This document shows positions 22,756 through 30,763 of a DNA stretch of 30,763 nt, in pieces. The notes below the pieces were generated by a model, which was not told the origin of the DNA, searched no databases, and worked only from the letters and a program-made list of their open reading frames with translations. Where the stretch lies: positions 1 to 30,763 of the forward strand of contig JAFUPT010000151.1 in the NCBI GenBank assembly GCA_017481065.1, read 5' to 3'. The stretch comes from Clostridia bacterium (lineage in GTDB: Bacteria > Bacillota_A > Clostridia > Christensenellales > Aristaeellaceae). The translations under genes were made by a program, and so were the position numbers. Every line of letters begins with the position of its first letter. The stretch's first letter is position 1.

Positions 22756-23714
22756 GCCAGCCCTCCCTCCTTGCCGTACACCCGCGGCGCAGTCAGCCGG
22801 TCAATCGCCCAGGCGCAGGCATTCATGAGGAGAATGGCGTAGGTCGCTCCCTCCGGGAAGAGGCCGAAGCGGCGGAAGAACAGCGTGAGCGCCCCGCATC
22901 CCGCACCGTAGATCAGCCTTCCCTTCGGGGTGACCGGCGAGGATGCGTAATCCGTTGCCATGAAGATGGCAGCCAGTACCGCGCCGCCGGTGAGCAGGTT
23001 GTAGAGCATCCATTCCACCGGGGATACGCTGCTGAACACCAGGGACAACAGCGCAAGGGTTCCGAGGTAAGCCAGGGGAATCCTGAAATCAATCACCCGG
23101 CGGAACACCAGGTACGCGCCGCCGAGGAGCAGCGCGAGCTTGGAAACCTCGCCGATGGAGCCGCCCATATCCCCGATGAAGCAGCTGAGCAGGCTCTCCC
23201 CCGGCAGCGCGGGCCGCTGCATATCATGGAGCGGCGTGGCGGAGGCCACCACATCCACGCTGCCCAGCAGCGGAAGCGGGGTTCCGGGCGCGGCATAGCG
23301 CACCAGCTGCATGGGAAAGAGCAGCATCAAAAAGGCCCGGGCGGCCAGCGCGGGGTTGAAGGGATTCTGCCCCACGCCGCCGCAGGCGAGCTTGCCGATC
23401 ACCACGCCGAACGCGCCGCCCAGCGCGACGGTCCAGTAGGGCACGGAGGCGGGCAGGGTCATGCTCAGCAGCAGGCCGGTGACAGCGGCGGAGCCATCAT
23501 CAATGGTGATGCGCTTCTTCATGAGCACATCGCAGATCAATTCCGCCAGCAGGCTCGCCGATACGCCCGCCAGCGCCACAAGCAGCGCCCGCAGGCCGAA
23601 TTGCCACACTCCCGCCGCCAATGCCGGAATGAGGGCGATCACCACATCCAGCATGATGCGCCGGGTCGTGTCCCGGCTCTTGATATGGGGAGAGGTATTC
23701 ACCAGCAGCTTCAC
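22752..23714 (-). CDS. rnfD: RnfD-like membrane flavoprotein subunit
   Basis: A 320-residue RnfD/NqrB-family membrane protein. It begins VKLLVNTSPHIKSRDTTRRIMLDVVIALIP, the usual RnfD start with the SPH motif, and has about eight to nine hydrophobic segments. It contains GQNPFNPALAARAFL (near residue 130), the probable flavin attachment segment VVASATPLHD (near 168; SAT in place of the common SGAT) and FMATDYASSPVTPKGRLIYG (near 265-284), all hallmarks of the family. The GTG start (23712-23714) overlaps the rnfC stop as GTGA and has AAGGAGG 7 nt upstream; an open extension of 66 codons upstream lacks family similarity. In full Rnf, RnfD moves electrons inside the membrane and takes part in ion pumping. 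Confidence 0.92.
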   Translation of the reverse strand: MKLLVNTSPHIKSRDTTRRIMLDVVIALIPALAAGVWQFGLRALLVALAGVSASLLAELICDVLMKKRITIDDGSAAVTGLLLSMTLPASVPYWTVALGGAFGVVIGKLACGGVGQNPFNPALAARAFLMLLFPMQLVRYAAPGTPLPLLGSVDVVASATPLHDMQRPALPGESLLSCFIGDMGGSIGEVSKLALLLGGAYLVFRRVIDFRIPLAYLGTLALLSLVFSSVSPVEWMLYNLLTGGAVLAAIFMATDYASSPVTPKGRLIYGAGCGALTLFFRRFGLFPEGATYAILLMNACAWAIDRLTAPRVYGKEGGLA

Positions 23715-25018
23715 TTTTTCGCCTCCTTGATGCTTCTTTTGGCTCCGCGGATCACTTCCACCAGCGGCAGCTTCCCGGGACACACATAGGCGCAGCAGCC
23801 GCACTCGATGCAGTCCATGGCGCTGTACCTTTCCAGCATTTCCACGGAATTTTTGCCCGCGTAGCGGTAGATGTAGAGGGGCTGCAGCCGCGCCGGGCAG
23901 GCCTTTACGCATCTGCCGCAGCGGATGCAGGCGGGGTTTACCGCGCTGTAATTCTTCTGCGGCGGCAGGCAGAGGATGGAATTGGTGCCCTTGATCACCG
24001 GAGCGGAGAGGTCCGCCTGGGCATAGCCCATCATCGGACCGCCGCTGATCACCTTGCAGGCGCCCTCCCTGAGTCCCCCTGCAGCGCGGATCAGCTCGCC
24101 GAAGGAGGTGCCGATGCGGGCGGTGAAGTTCTTCGGATCCCGCACGCCCTCGCCCGAGACGGTGACGATGCGCTCGATAACCGGCATGCCGAGGCAGACC
24201 GCCCGGTAAATCGAGGCGTAGGTAGCCACGTTGAACACCGCGCAGCCCACGCTGGCGGGCAGCTGGCCGGAGGGAACCTCCCGCCCGGTCACAGCCTGCA
24301 CCAGCTGCTTCTCCGCGCCCTGTGGATAGCGAGCGGGCAGCACAAGCAGCTCCATCGAGCCTTCCTTCTCAATGAAGGGCTCGATCGCCTTCGCGGCTTC
24401 GCCCTTGTTGTCCTCCACGGCGATCACCATGCGCTCCGGGGCCAGCATGCGGCCCATAATCTTCATGCCTCCGGCCACCTGCTCCGGAAAAGTGCGCAGC
24501 AGCATGTCGTCAGAAGTGATGTAGGGCTCGCACTCGCAGGCGTTGGCAATCAGGGTATCAATCTTGCCGAGGCTGGTCATGGCCTTCACGCTGGCGGGAA
24601 AGGTAGCGCCGCCCATGCCCACGATTCCCGCCCGGCGGATGACGCCGAGGATTTCCTCCGCGTCCAGCGCGGCATAATCTTCCCGGGGCTGAATGGATGG
24701 GTCCGGGCTATCCTGGTAGTCGTTCTCGATCACAACAGAGGGCACATCCCGGCCGCTCACATGGCTGCGGGGCTCCACGGCGATCACCCTACCGCTAACC
24801 GATGCATGCACCGGCGCGCACAGGCCCTCGCCATCGCCCACCACCTGCCCCAGCTTCACATAGTCCCCCGCCTGCACCAGTGGCTTGCACTCCGCGCCGA
24901 TGTGCTGCTGCATGGGAATGGTGACCTGCGCGGGCCGCACCGCCGAGGAGCAAGCCACGCCGGCGGATAGCTTCTTGCCATCTGCGGGATGGATGCCGCC
25001 GAAGAAAAGGGATTTCAC
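23711..25018 (-). CDS. rnfC: RnfC-like iron-sulfur, NADH-binding subunit
   Basis: A 435-residue RnfC subunit, the peripheral cytoplasmic module that takes electrons from NADH in the Rnf complex. It begins VKSLFFGGIHPADGKKLSAG and has a lipoyl-like hairpin domain near residues 50-90. The FMN/NADH site of the Nuo51-like fold follows (GIVGMGGATFPASVK near 132-147; NACECEPY near 157), then an SLBB-type region, then two [4Fe-4S] motifs (CIRCGRCVKACP near 362, CIECGCCAYVCP near 402). GTG 25016-25018 is taken as start because it is 1 nt after the upstream stop and gives the family N-terminus. The stop overlaps rnfD. RnfB, the usual electron acceptor of RnfC, is not in this locus. Confidence 0.92.
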   Translation of the reverse strand: MKSLFFGGIHPADGKKLSAGVACSSAVRPAQVTIPMQQHIGAECKPLVQAGDYVKLGQVVGDGEGLCAPVHASVSGRVIAVEPRSHVSGRDVPSVVIENDYQDSPDPSIQPREDYAALDAEEILGVIRRAGIVGMGGATFPASVKAMTSLGKIDTLIANACECEPYITSDDMLLRTFPEQVAGGMKIMGRMLAPERMVIAVEDNKGEAAKAIEPFIEKEGSMELLVLPARYPQGAEKQLVQAVTGREVPSGQLPASVGCAVFNVATYASIYRAVCLGMPVIERIVTVSGEGVRDPKNFTARIGTSFGELIRAAGGLREGACKVISGGPMMGYAQADLSAPVIKGTNSILCLPPQKNYSAVNPACIRCGRCVKACPARLQPLYIYRYAGKNSVEMLERYSAMDCIECGCCAYVCPGKLPLVEVIRGAKRSIKEAKK

Positions 25019-25019
25019 G

Positions 25020-26039
25020 CTAAGCCACCGCCTTCCCCACCAGTTCCTGGAAGCCGCCGATGGCGATGGTGACCCGGCTGACAAGGTCCGCATCCCTTGC
25101 CTTGCCGCCCTCATCCACGGCGATGCCCGCCACCTGCGCGCCTGTCTTTCCCGTCACATAGGCGGAAAAGTTGGCTGCCTGCTCATTCCATTCATAGCGC
25201 GCGCCGCCATAGGCCTTCATGCCGTAGTTCGCACCCAGCTGGTTTTTGCTGGGAAGCGGCGCGGATACATCGCCCTCCAGCTCGCCATCGGAATCAAAGC
25301 GCACATCCGCCTGCAGGCTGTCGATCACGCAGCTGGTGATCACATCGCCGCGCATGGTGAGGGCCGCCACATCGCTGTCCAGCCGGGCAACTCCATCTGC
25401 ATCCTCCCCGGCATTTTTGCTGTCCGCGATGGACTGGATGGAGCTGAGCTTCAATACATCCCCCTGCTGCGCGCCCAGATGGGAAGCATTGCGCACGGCG
25501 GCCTCAATGCCATTCACCAGGCCGTCCAGCCGGATGGTGGCGGAGGAGGCCAGGTCCACATCCGCCGCGTAGCCCCGCGCATCCACCGCGCCGCTGCGCA
25601 GCTGCTCCACGGTTTTCCCCACGGCATAATCCGCCAGCGCGGCTGCCTGCTGGTTCCATTCATATTTCGCGCCGCCGTAGGCCACCATGCCGTAATCTGC
25701 GCCCAGCTCATTCTTGCTGGGGATTTCAGCATTCAAATCCGTAGTGATCACGCCATTTTCATTGAAGTGCACCGCCGTGCTCACGCCGTCGATGGCGCAG
25801 GATGCAATCACGCCCCCATCATCCACCGTCACCGCCGTGAGGATCAGCTCATACTCCGCCGCGTTGTCCCCGCTGCCCGCCGCGCTGGCGGATATGCTGA
25901 GGCCGGTCTTCACCGCCGAAGCATCCCCCGCGATTTCCTGGGCCACCTCCCCGCCGCGCATGGCCGGAATGCCCGGCAGGCCCACCAGCAGCGTAAATGC
26001 CAGCGCGAGCGCTGCGATCAAAACGATTGCCTTCTTCAT
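25020..26039 (-). CDS. Secreted protein with two tandem FMN-binding-like repeats (degenerate SGAT)
   Basis: A 339-residue exported protein: signal peptide or anchor at residues 1-25, then two homologous units (~43-190 and ~193-339). Each contains SKN-LGA-YGM--YGGA-YEWN-QAA, then Y-VGKT, then a C-terminal D-x-x-S-x-x-T helix. That last part lines up with the RnfG flavinylation helix: RnfG DAISGAT, unit 1 DLASSAT (162-168), unit 2 DLVSRVT (318-324). The Gly is lost in both units but the Ser and the acceptor-position Thr remain. The ATG (26037-26039) has GGAGG 8 nt before it; rnfC follows after 1 nt. It is the first gene of the Rnf-like operon and divergent from marR. FMN binding is inferred from this alignment, by eye; the units might instead be non-flavin scaffolds. 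Confidence 0.8.
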   Translation of the reverse strand: MKKAIVLIAALALAFTLLVGLPGIPAMRGGEVAQEIAGDASAVKTGLSISASAAGSGDNAAEYELILTAVTVDDGGVIASCAIDGVSTAVHFNENGVITTDLNAEIPSKNELGADYGMVAYGGAKYEWNQQAAALADYAVGKTVEQLRSGAVDARGYAADVDLASSATIRLDGLVNGIEAAVRNASHLGAQQGDVLKLSSIQSIADSKNAGEDADGVARLDSDVAALTMRGDVITSCVIDSLQADVRFDSDGELEGDVSAPLPSKNQLGANYGMKAYGGARYEWNEQAANFSAYVTGKTGAQVAGIAVDEGGKARDADLVSRVTIAIGGFQELVGKAVA

Positions 26040-26162
26040 CTGCTTTTCCTCCAGTTTGCTGCATACTCTTATACAGAATAACCCGCACCCGCCGCCCTTC
26101 ATACGCTTGAAATAAATGCCTGTTTGTTGTTTTTTGCCGCAGAGTGTAAATTGTCCCTGAAA

Positions 26163-26218
26163 ATTGTTGACAATTCAAACCATTTTGTGTATCCTGATGA
26201 ATGTTGATATATCAACAA
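26163..26218 (+). promoter_or_regulatory. Promoter and operator-like palindromes of the marR-degV-gtrA operon
   Basis: -35 TTGACA (26168-26173), 17-nt spacer, -10 TATCCT (26191-26196). A perfect 16-bp palindrome, TGTTGATA followed by TATCAACA (26203-26218), begins at the predicted start of transcription. AATTGT/ACAATT (26163-26168/26171-26176) overlaps the -35. Either could bind the MarR protein encoded next. The 196-nt divergent region also must hold the start of the Rnf-like operon; no clear minus-strand promoter was found in it. Confidence 0.7.
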
Positions 26219-26235
26219 ACCAAGGAGCATGCATT

Positions 26236-26688
26236 ATGATCAACCGTTTTGAACAGTTTTCCGCATCCATATCCAATATTTATAAGGCCATCCAGAAGAT
26301 TGAGCGCGCCGAAATGGCCAAGTTTCACCTGCGGGGCCCCCATGTGCAGTGCCTCGTGGCGCTGCTGCGCAATCCCGATGGGCTTTCCCTCACCCGCCTC
26401 GGGGATACATGCGAAAAGGATAAGGCCGCCATCTCCCGCGCCATTTCCGAGCTGGAGCAGAAGGGCCTGGTCTATCGCGCCGTGAGCCCGGAGCGCTCCT
26501 ACCGCACCCCCATATTGCTCACCGAAGCGGGGCAGGATGTTTCCCAGCGCATCAGCGCCGTGCTGGAGAGCGCCGTGGAGGAGGCCGGACAGGGCCTTGC
26601 CGCCGGAGAACGCGAAACCCTGTACTATGCCCTTGAAAAAATCGAAGCCAACCTGCGCAAAATCAGCGAGACCGGCGTGAAAGGATAA
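26236..26688 (+). CDS. MarR-family regulator, divergent from the Rnf-like locus
   Basis: A 150-residue MarR-type protein. The winged helix-turn-helix reads FHLRGPHVQCLVALLRNPDGLSLTRLGDTCEKDKAAISRAISELEQKGLVYRA (residues ~30-82), followed by a wing and a C-terminal helix that complete the dimer interface. The ATG 26236 has AAGGAG 8 nt upstream. It heads an operon with degV (8-nt gap) and gtrA, and its promoter region separates it from the divergent Rnf-like operon. It could thus regulate both directions. Its pairing with a fatty-acid-binding DegV suggests a lipid-related ligand, which is inference. Confidence 0.9.
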   Translation: MINRFEQFSASISNIYKAIQKIERAEMAKFHLRGPHVQCLVALLRNPDGLSLTRLGDTCEKDKAAISRAISELEQKGLVYRAVSPERSYRTPILLTEAGQDVSQRISAVLESAVEEAGQGLAAGERETLYYALEKIEANLRKISETGVKG

Positions 26689-26696
26689 ATACTCGT

Positions 26697-27539
26697 ATGA
26701 AGACCCGCATCATTATCGATTCTACCGCGGACCTGGCCGCCGAGCTGCGTCCGCGCTTTACCATAATTCCCCTCACCCTGCGCTTCGGCGAGGAGGAATT
26801 CATCGACGGCGTAACCATCAGCCGCCGGGAATTCTATGAAAAGCTGGTGGAGAGCGATGTGCTGCCCACCACCAGCCAGGTTACGCCCTACACCTTTACC
26901 AATGCCTTCAGGCAGGCCGTGGATGCAGGCGAGGATGTGGTATGCATCACCATCTCCGGCAAGCTCTCCGGCACCTGCCAGAGCGCAATGATCGCGGCGG
27001 AAGATTTCCCGGGCAGGGTCTATGTGGTGGACAGCCACTCCGTAGCCCTCGGCTCCGGCATCCTGGCGGAATACGCCCTGCAGCTGGCGGACAGCGGCAT
27101 GGAGGCGCGGGAGATTGCCGAAAGGCTCATTGCCGAGCGGGACAATGTGTGCCTGATCGCCATGCTGGATACGCTGGAATATCTAAAGCGCGGCGGCCGC
27201 ATTTCCAAGACCACGGCCATCGCAGGCGAGCTGCTCTCCATCAAGCCGGTGATCAGCATTCCCAATGGCGAGATCACCATCCTGGGCAAGGCCCGCGGCT
27301 CCCGCAACGGCAACAACCTGCTGGTAAAGGAAATCCAGAAGGCCGGCGGTGTGAACTTCGCCCGCCCCGTGCTGCTGGGCTACACCGGCCTGAGCGACGC
27401 CCTGCTGCAGAAGTACATCCATGACAGCGCCCCCCTCTGGCAGGAGCACATGGATGAGCTGCATTCCACCATCGTGGGCAGCGTGGTAGGCACCCATGCG
27501 GGCCCCGGCGCTATTGCGGTGGCATTCTTCCGGAATTGA
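26697..27539 (+). CDS. DegV family fatty-acid-binding protein (FakB-like), second copy
   Basis: A 280-residue DegV protein with the canonical marks: RIIIDSTADL at the N-terminus, PTTSQVTPYTF near residue 58 (fatty-acid carboxylate loop), ISGKLSGTCQSA near 85, VVDSHSVALGSG near 110, LKRGGRISKTTA near 163 and VVGTHAGPGAIAVAF at the C-terminus. It is closer to the classical FakB pattern than the copy at 352-1185, notably in the HAGPG segment. The ATG lies 8 nt after marR with only a weak AAAGGA, so translation is probably coupled. gtrA follows after 14 nt. The fatty acid preference cannot be told from sequence alone. Confidence 0.93.
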   Translation: MKTRIIIDSTADLAAELRPRFTIIPLTLRFGEEEFIDGVTISRREFYEKLVESDVLPTTSQVTPYTFTNAFRQAVDAGEDVVCITISGKLSGTCQSAMIAAEDFPGRVYVVDSHSVALGSGILAEYALQLADSGMEAREIAERLIAERDNVCLIAMLDTLEYLKRGGRISKTTAIAGELLSIKPVISIPNGEITILGKARGSRNGNNLLVKEIQKAGGVNFARPVLLGYTGLSDALLQKYIHDSAPLWQEHMDELHSTIVGSVVGTHAGPGAIAVAFFRN

Positions 27540-27553
27540 TAGGAGGCATACAG

Positions 27554-27964
27554 ATGAATACCAATAAGGCGCGCGAAGCATGGCGCTTCGCAAAATTCTT
27601 GTTCTTTTCCGTCAGCGCGGGCGTGATCGAAATCGGCAGCTTCGCGCTGCTTACCGAGTTCACCGGCTGGAGCTACTGGCCCCGCTACCTGATCGCCCTC
27701 GCCCTTTCGGTGCTCTGGAACTTCACGCTGAACCGCAAATTCACCTTCAAATCCGCCGCGAATGTGCCGCTGGCCATGGCGAAGGTGCTGGTTTACTACC
27801 TCATCTTCACGCCCCTTTCCACCCTGCTGGGCAATTACCTCTCCGAAACCCTGCATTGGAATGAATACCTGGTCACCGCCATCAACATGGTGCTCAATTT
27901 CTCCACGGAATACCTCTACCAGAGATTCTTCGTGTACGGAAAAAACGTGGATACAAAAAAGTAA
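27554..27964 (+). CDS. GtrA-family membrane protein
   Basis: A 136-residue GtrA-like protein with four membrane segments (roughly residues 14-33, 42-60, 77-95, 105-125). It carries the family pattern FVSAGVIE-like (SVSAGVIEIGSFALL) and SVLWNFTLNRKFTF near 56-70. GtrA proteins are thought to help flip lipid-linked sugars for envelope glycans. The ATG 27554 has AGGAGG 7 nt before it; an in-frame ATG six codons upstream overlaps the degV stop and lies before that site. It is the last gene of the operon and is followed by a strong terminator. Its link to marR and degV could be envelope lipid chemistry, but this is not shown. Confidence 0.9.
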   Translation: MNTNKAREAWRFAKFLFFSVSAGVIEIGSFALLTEFTGWSYWPRYLIALALSVLWNFTLNRKFTFKSAANVPLAMAKVLVYYLIFTPLSTLLGNYLSETLHWNEYLVTAINMVLNFSTEYLYQRFFVYGKNVDTKK

Positions 27965-28005
27965 AGGAAATGCGCCGCTGCAAAATGCAGCGGTTTTTCC
28001 TTTAC
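27961..28005 (+). terminator. Intrinsic terminator of marR-degV-gtrA
   Basis: A perfect 8-bp stem CCGCTGCA/TGCAGCGG (27975-27982/27986-27993) with loop AAA and T5. An outer perfect pairing GTAAAGGAAA/TTTCCTTTAC (27961-27970/27996-28005) makes it a very long hairpin starting beside the gtrA stop. Confidence 0.92.
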
Positions 28006-28115
28006 TTTCTCATGAAATAATTTCGATGCATCCGGCCGCCATCTTCGCAGGCAGCAGATGCATTTTTGGATGCAGCCCCGCTTCTCTCGGGCAAAAATGG
28101 TATTATTTCCTGCAA

Positions 28116-28220
28116 ATATCGAATATTTTTCGTTTTCTCCACCTCCGAAATCGAAAAAATGACGGTGCGTTCAGCCATTTTTCATTTTGTAAATATTTCG
28201 ATATCCGGAATATTTTTTCG
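28116..28220 (+). repeat. AT-rich repeat pair upstream of the leu promoter
   Basis: Two similar elements lie in the AT-rich, gene-free stretch 28006-28228: ATATCGAATATTTTTCG (28116-28132) and ATATCCGGAATATTTTTTCG (28201-28220), the second ending 8 nt before the -35. The second also forms an inverted repeat AATATTTCG/CGGAATATT. They may be activator or repressor sites. Nothing else was recognised in this stretch. Confidence 0.4.
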
Positions 28221-28228
28221 CAAAATAC

Positions 28229-28258
28229 TTGACAAGCAGCCGCCGTATGTGTTATAAC
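28229..28258 (+). promoter_or_regulatory. Promoter of the leu operon
   Basis: -35 TTGACA (28229-28234), 18-nt spacer, -10 TATAAC (28253-28258); start near 28265, about 35 nt before the leader peptide. Confidence 0.8.
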
Positions 28259-28299
28259 ATTTCCCGTAGAAACCAATTTTCCAAAGAGGTTTACATACG

Positions 28300-28392
28300 A
28301 TGATCAACATGTTCGCGCTTTACATTCTGGCTCTACTGGGCATTATTTTGCAGCTGCTTAAGCTGCGGAATAATGCTGAAAGTCGTGCCTGA
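28300..28392 (+). CDS. Leucine-rich leader peptide (attenuator)
   Basis: A 30-codon reading frame (ATG 28300, TGA 28390-28392) with AGAGG 10 nt upstream. It encodes eight Leu, at residues 7, 10, 12, 13, 17, 19, 20 and 22, and four Ile, with no Val. The dense Leu codons overlap a hairpin (28342-28374) and lie before a terminator in front of leuA. This is the layout of ribosome-mediated attenuation: with enough charged Leu-tRNA the ribosome passes and the terminator forms; when starved it stalls on the Leu codons and favours read-through. The peptide itself probably has no other job, though its hydrophobic core would also suit a tiny membrane peptide. Confidence 0.82.
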   Translation: MINMFALYILALLGIILQLLKLRNNAESRA

Positions 28393-28503
28393 TTGTAGAT
28401 GTGCGAAGGTTTTCCGAGGGGCATTCCATATATGGGCAATGCCGGAAAAGGATATATGCGCATTTGAAATCTGCGGTCTGACTTTCAGGCCGCAGATTTT
28501 TTT
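28342..28503 (+). promoter_or_regulatory. leu attenuator: pause hairpin, middle hairpin and terminator
   Basis: Hairpin 1 has 13-bp arms 28342-28354/28362-28374 (ATTATT..GCAGC with GCTGC..AATAAT, two T/G wobbles) within the leader codons. Hairpin 2 pairs TTTCC and GGCATT (28411-28415, 28420-28425) with AATGCC and GGAAA (28438-28443, 28444-28448). The terminator pairs AAATCTGCGG (28467-28476) with CCGCAGATTT (28490-28499), extended inward by TCTGA/TCAGG, and ends in a T7 run (28497-28503), 72 nt before leuA. Confidence 0.8.
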
Positions 28504-28575
28504 GTAAGCAAAACTGATTTTACAGGCCGGCAGCGCCGGAAAACGGCGCCGGCATTCAATGAAAGGAGAAAGAAC

Positions 28576-30120
<1,545 letters not shown>

Positions 30121-30141
30121 CACACAGGGAGGTTTTGAACT

Positions 30142-30763
30142 ATGGGAATGACCATGACGCAGAAAATACTCGCCGCACACGCAGGATTGGAATCCGTGAA
30201 GGCGGGCGATTTGATCGAGGCCAAGCTGGACCTGGTGCTGGGCAACGATGTAACCACCCCCGTTGCCGTAAAGGTATTTGACGAGGCCGGCTTCACCCGC
30301 ATCTTCGATAAGGACAAGATCGCCATCGTGCTGGACCACTACACCCCCTGCAAGGATATCAAGTCCGCCCAGCTGTGCAAAACCGCCCGCGATTTCGCAC
30401 ACCGCTTCAACATCACCCATTTCTACGATGTGGGCCAGGTGGGCATCGAACACGCGCTGCTGCCGGAAAAGGGCATTGTGGGCCCCGGCGAGCTGATCAT
30501 CGGCGCGGATAGCCATACCTGCACCTACGGCGCGCTGGGCGCATTCTCCACCGGCGTGGGCTCCACCGATATGGCGGCAGGCATGGCGGCAGGCGAAAAC
30601 TGGTTCAAGGTTCCCAGCGCCATCAAGGTTGTGCTCACCGGCAAGCTGAACAAGTGGGTCAGCGGCAAGGATGTGATCCTCCACCTGATCGGCATGATCG
30701 GCGTGGACAGCGCGCTGTACAAATCCCTGGAATTCACCGGCGAGGGCGTTTCCGAGCTCAGCA
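30142..30763 (+). CDS. leuC: 3-isopropylmalate dehydratase large subunit, N-terminal part (runs off window)
   Basis: The first 207 residues of LeuC, the aconitase-family subunit that with LeuD isomerises 2- to 3-isopropylmalate via a [4Fe-4S] cluster. It begins [46 protein letters not shown]. It contains [19 protein letters not shown] and, near residues 115-140, [23 protein letters not shown], the conserved block with a cluster-ligand Cys. The length to this point and the SHTCT form fit the compact LeuC type that is typical of clostridia and archaea. ATG 30142 has GGGAGG 9 nt upstream, 21 nt after the leuA stop. The sequence ends inside the gene. Confidence 0.94.
   Translation, partial: MGMTMTQKILAAHAGLESVKAGDLIEAKLDLVLGNDVTTPVAVKVFDEAGFTRIFDKDKIAIVLDHYTPCKDIKSAQLCKTARDFAHRFNITHFYDVGQVGIEHALLPEKGIVGPGELIIGADSHTCTYGALGAFSTGVGSTDMAAGMAAGENWFKVPSAIKVVLTGKLNKWVSGKDVILHLIGMIGVDSALYKSLEFTGEGVSELS

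Noticed and set aside
28265..28575. T-box leader before leuA
   Set aside because: No T-box core or specifier-stem arrangement was found; the Leu-rich leader peptide and hairpins explain the region.

Overview
The window looks like the chromosome of a GC-rich member of the Bacillota, most likely class Clostridia. The reasons are: a type II fatty acid synthesis (FASII) cluster in clostridial order with FabK as enoyl reductase and a MarR/FabT-type regulator at its head, strong AGGAGG ribosome sites, many intrinsic terminators, a lysine riboswitch, a leucine leader peptide, DegV proteins and Rnf-type genes. A more exact placement (for example Christensenellales) is only a guess. No phage, insertion sequence, CRISPR array, rRNA or tRNA was seen.

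Layout. 1-252: the 3' end of gap (GAPDH) with its terminator. 319-10820: a minus-strand FASII operon in transcription order fabT, fabH, acpP, fabK, fabD, fabG, fabF, accB, fabZ, accC, accD, accA, degV. It starts at a consensus promoter overlapped by a FabT-like palindrome and ends with a DegV fatty-acid-binding protein whose start overlaps the accA stop. 10865-16344: a minus-strand MarR regulator and a giant RND transporter (1635 aa) carrying an inserted coiled coil of about 535 residues. 16379-19791: a polar amino acid ABC transporter (binding protein, permease, ATPase). A lysine riboswitch controls the binding protein, which has its own terminator; permease and ATPase appear to have their own promoter. 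Imperfect palindromic repeats lie on both sides of the binding-protein gene. 19817-20536: an unrecognised gene. 20592-21812: an orphan radical SAM protein convergent with the next block.

21810-26039: a minus-strand partial Rnf-like locus. In transcription order it encodes a secreted protein with two degenerate FMN-binding-like repeats, RnfC, RnfD, RnfG and an unrecognised 142-aa membrane protein. RnfA, RnfB and RnfE are absent. A divergent MarR gene starts the operon marR-degV-gtrA (26236-27964). 28006-30763: a leucine-biosynthesis operon start (promoter, Leu-rich leader peptide, attenuator, leuA, 5' part of leuC).

Themes. Lipid metabolism recurs: the complete FASII set makes acyl-ACP from acetyl-CoA via malonyl-CoA, and two DegV/FakB-type fatty acid carriers each sit in a MarR-headed operon, which suggests coordination of synthesis with use of exogenous fatty acids. 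Amino acid supply is controlled by RNA, with a lysine aptamer for uptake and leucine attenuation for synthesis. The partial Rnf locus with its extracytoplasmic flavin-domain-like partner is the best candidate for an undescribed system. All three MarR genes have palindromes overlapping or abutting their own promoters.
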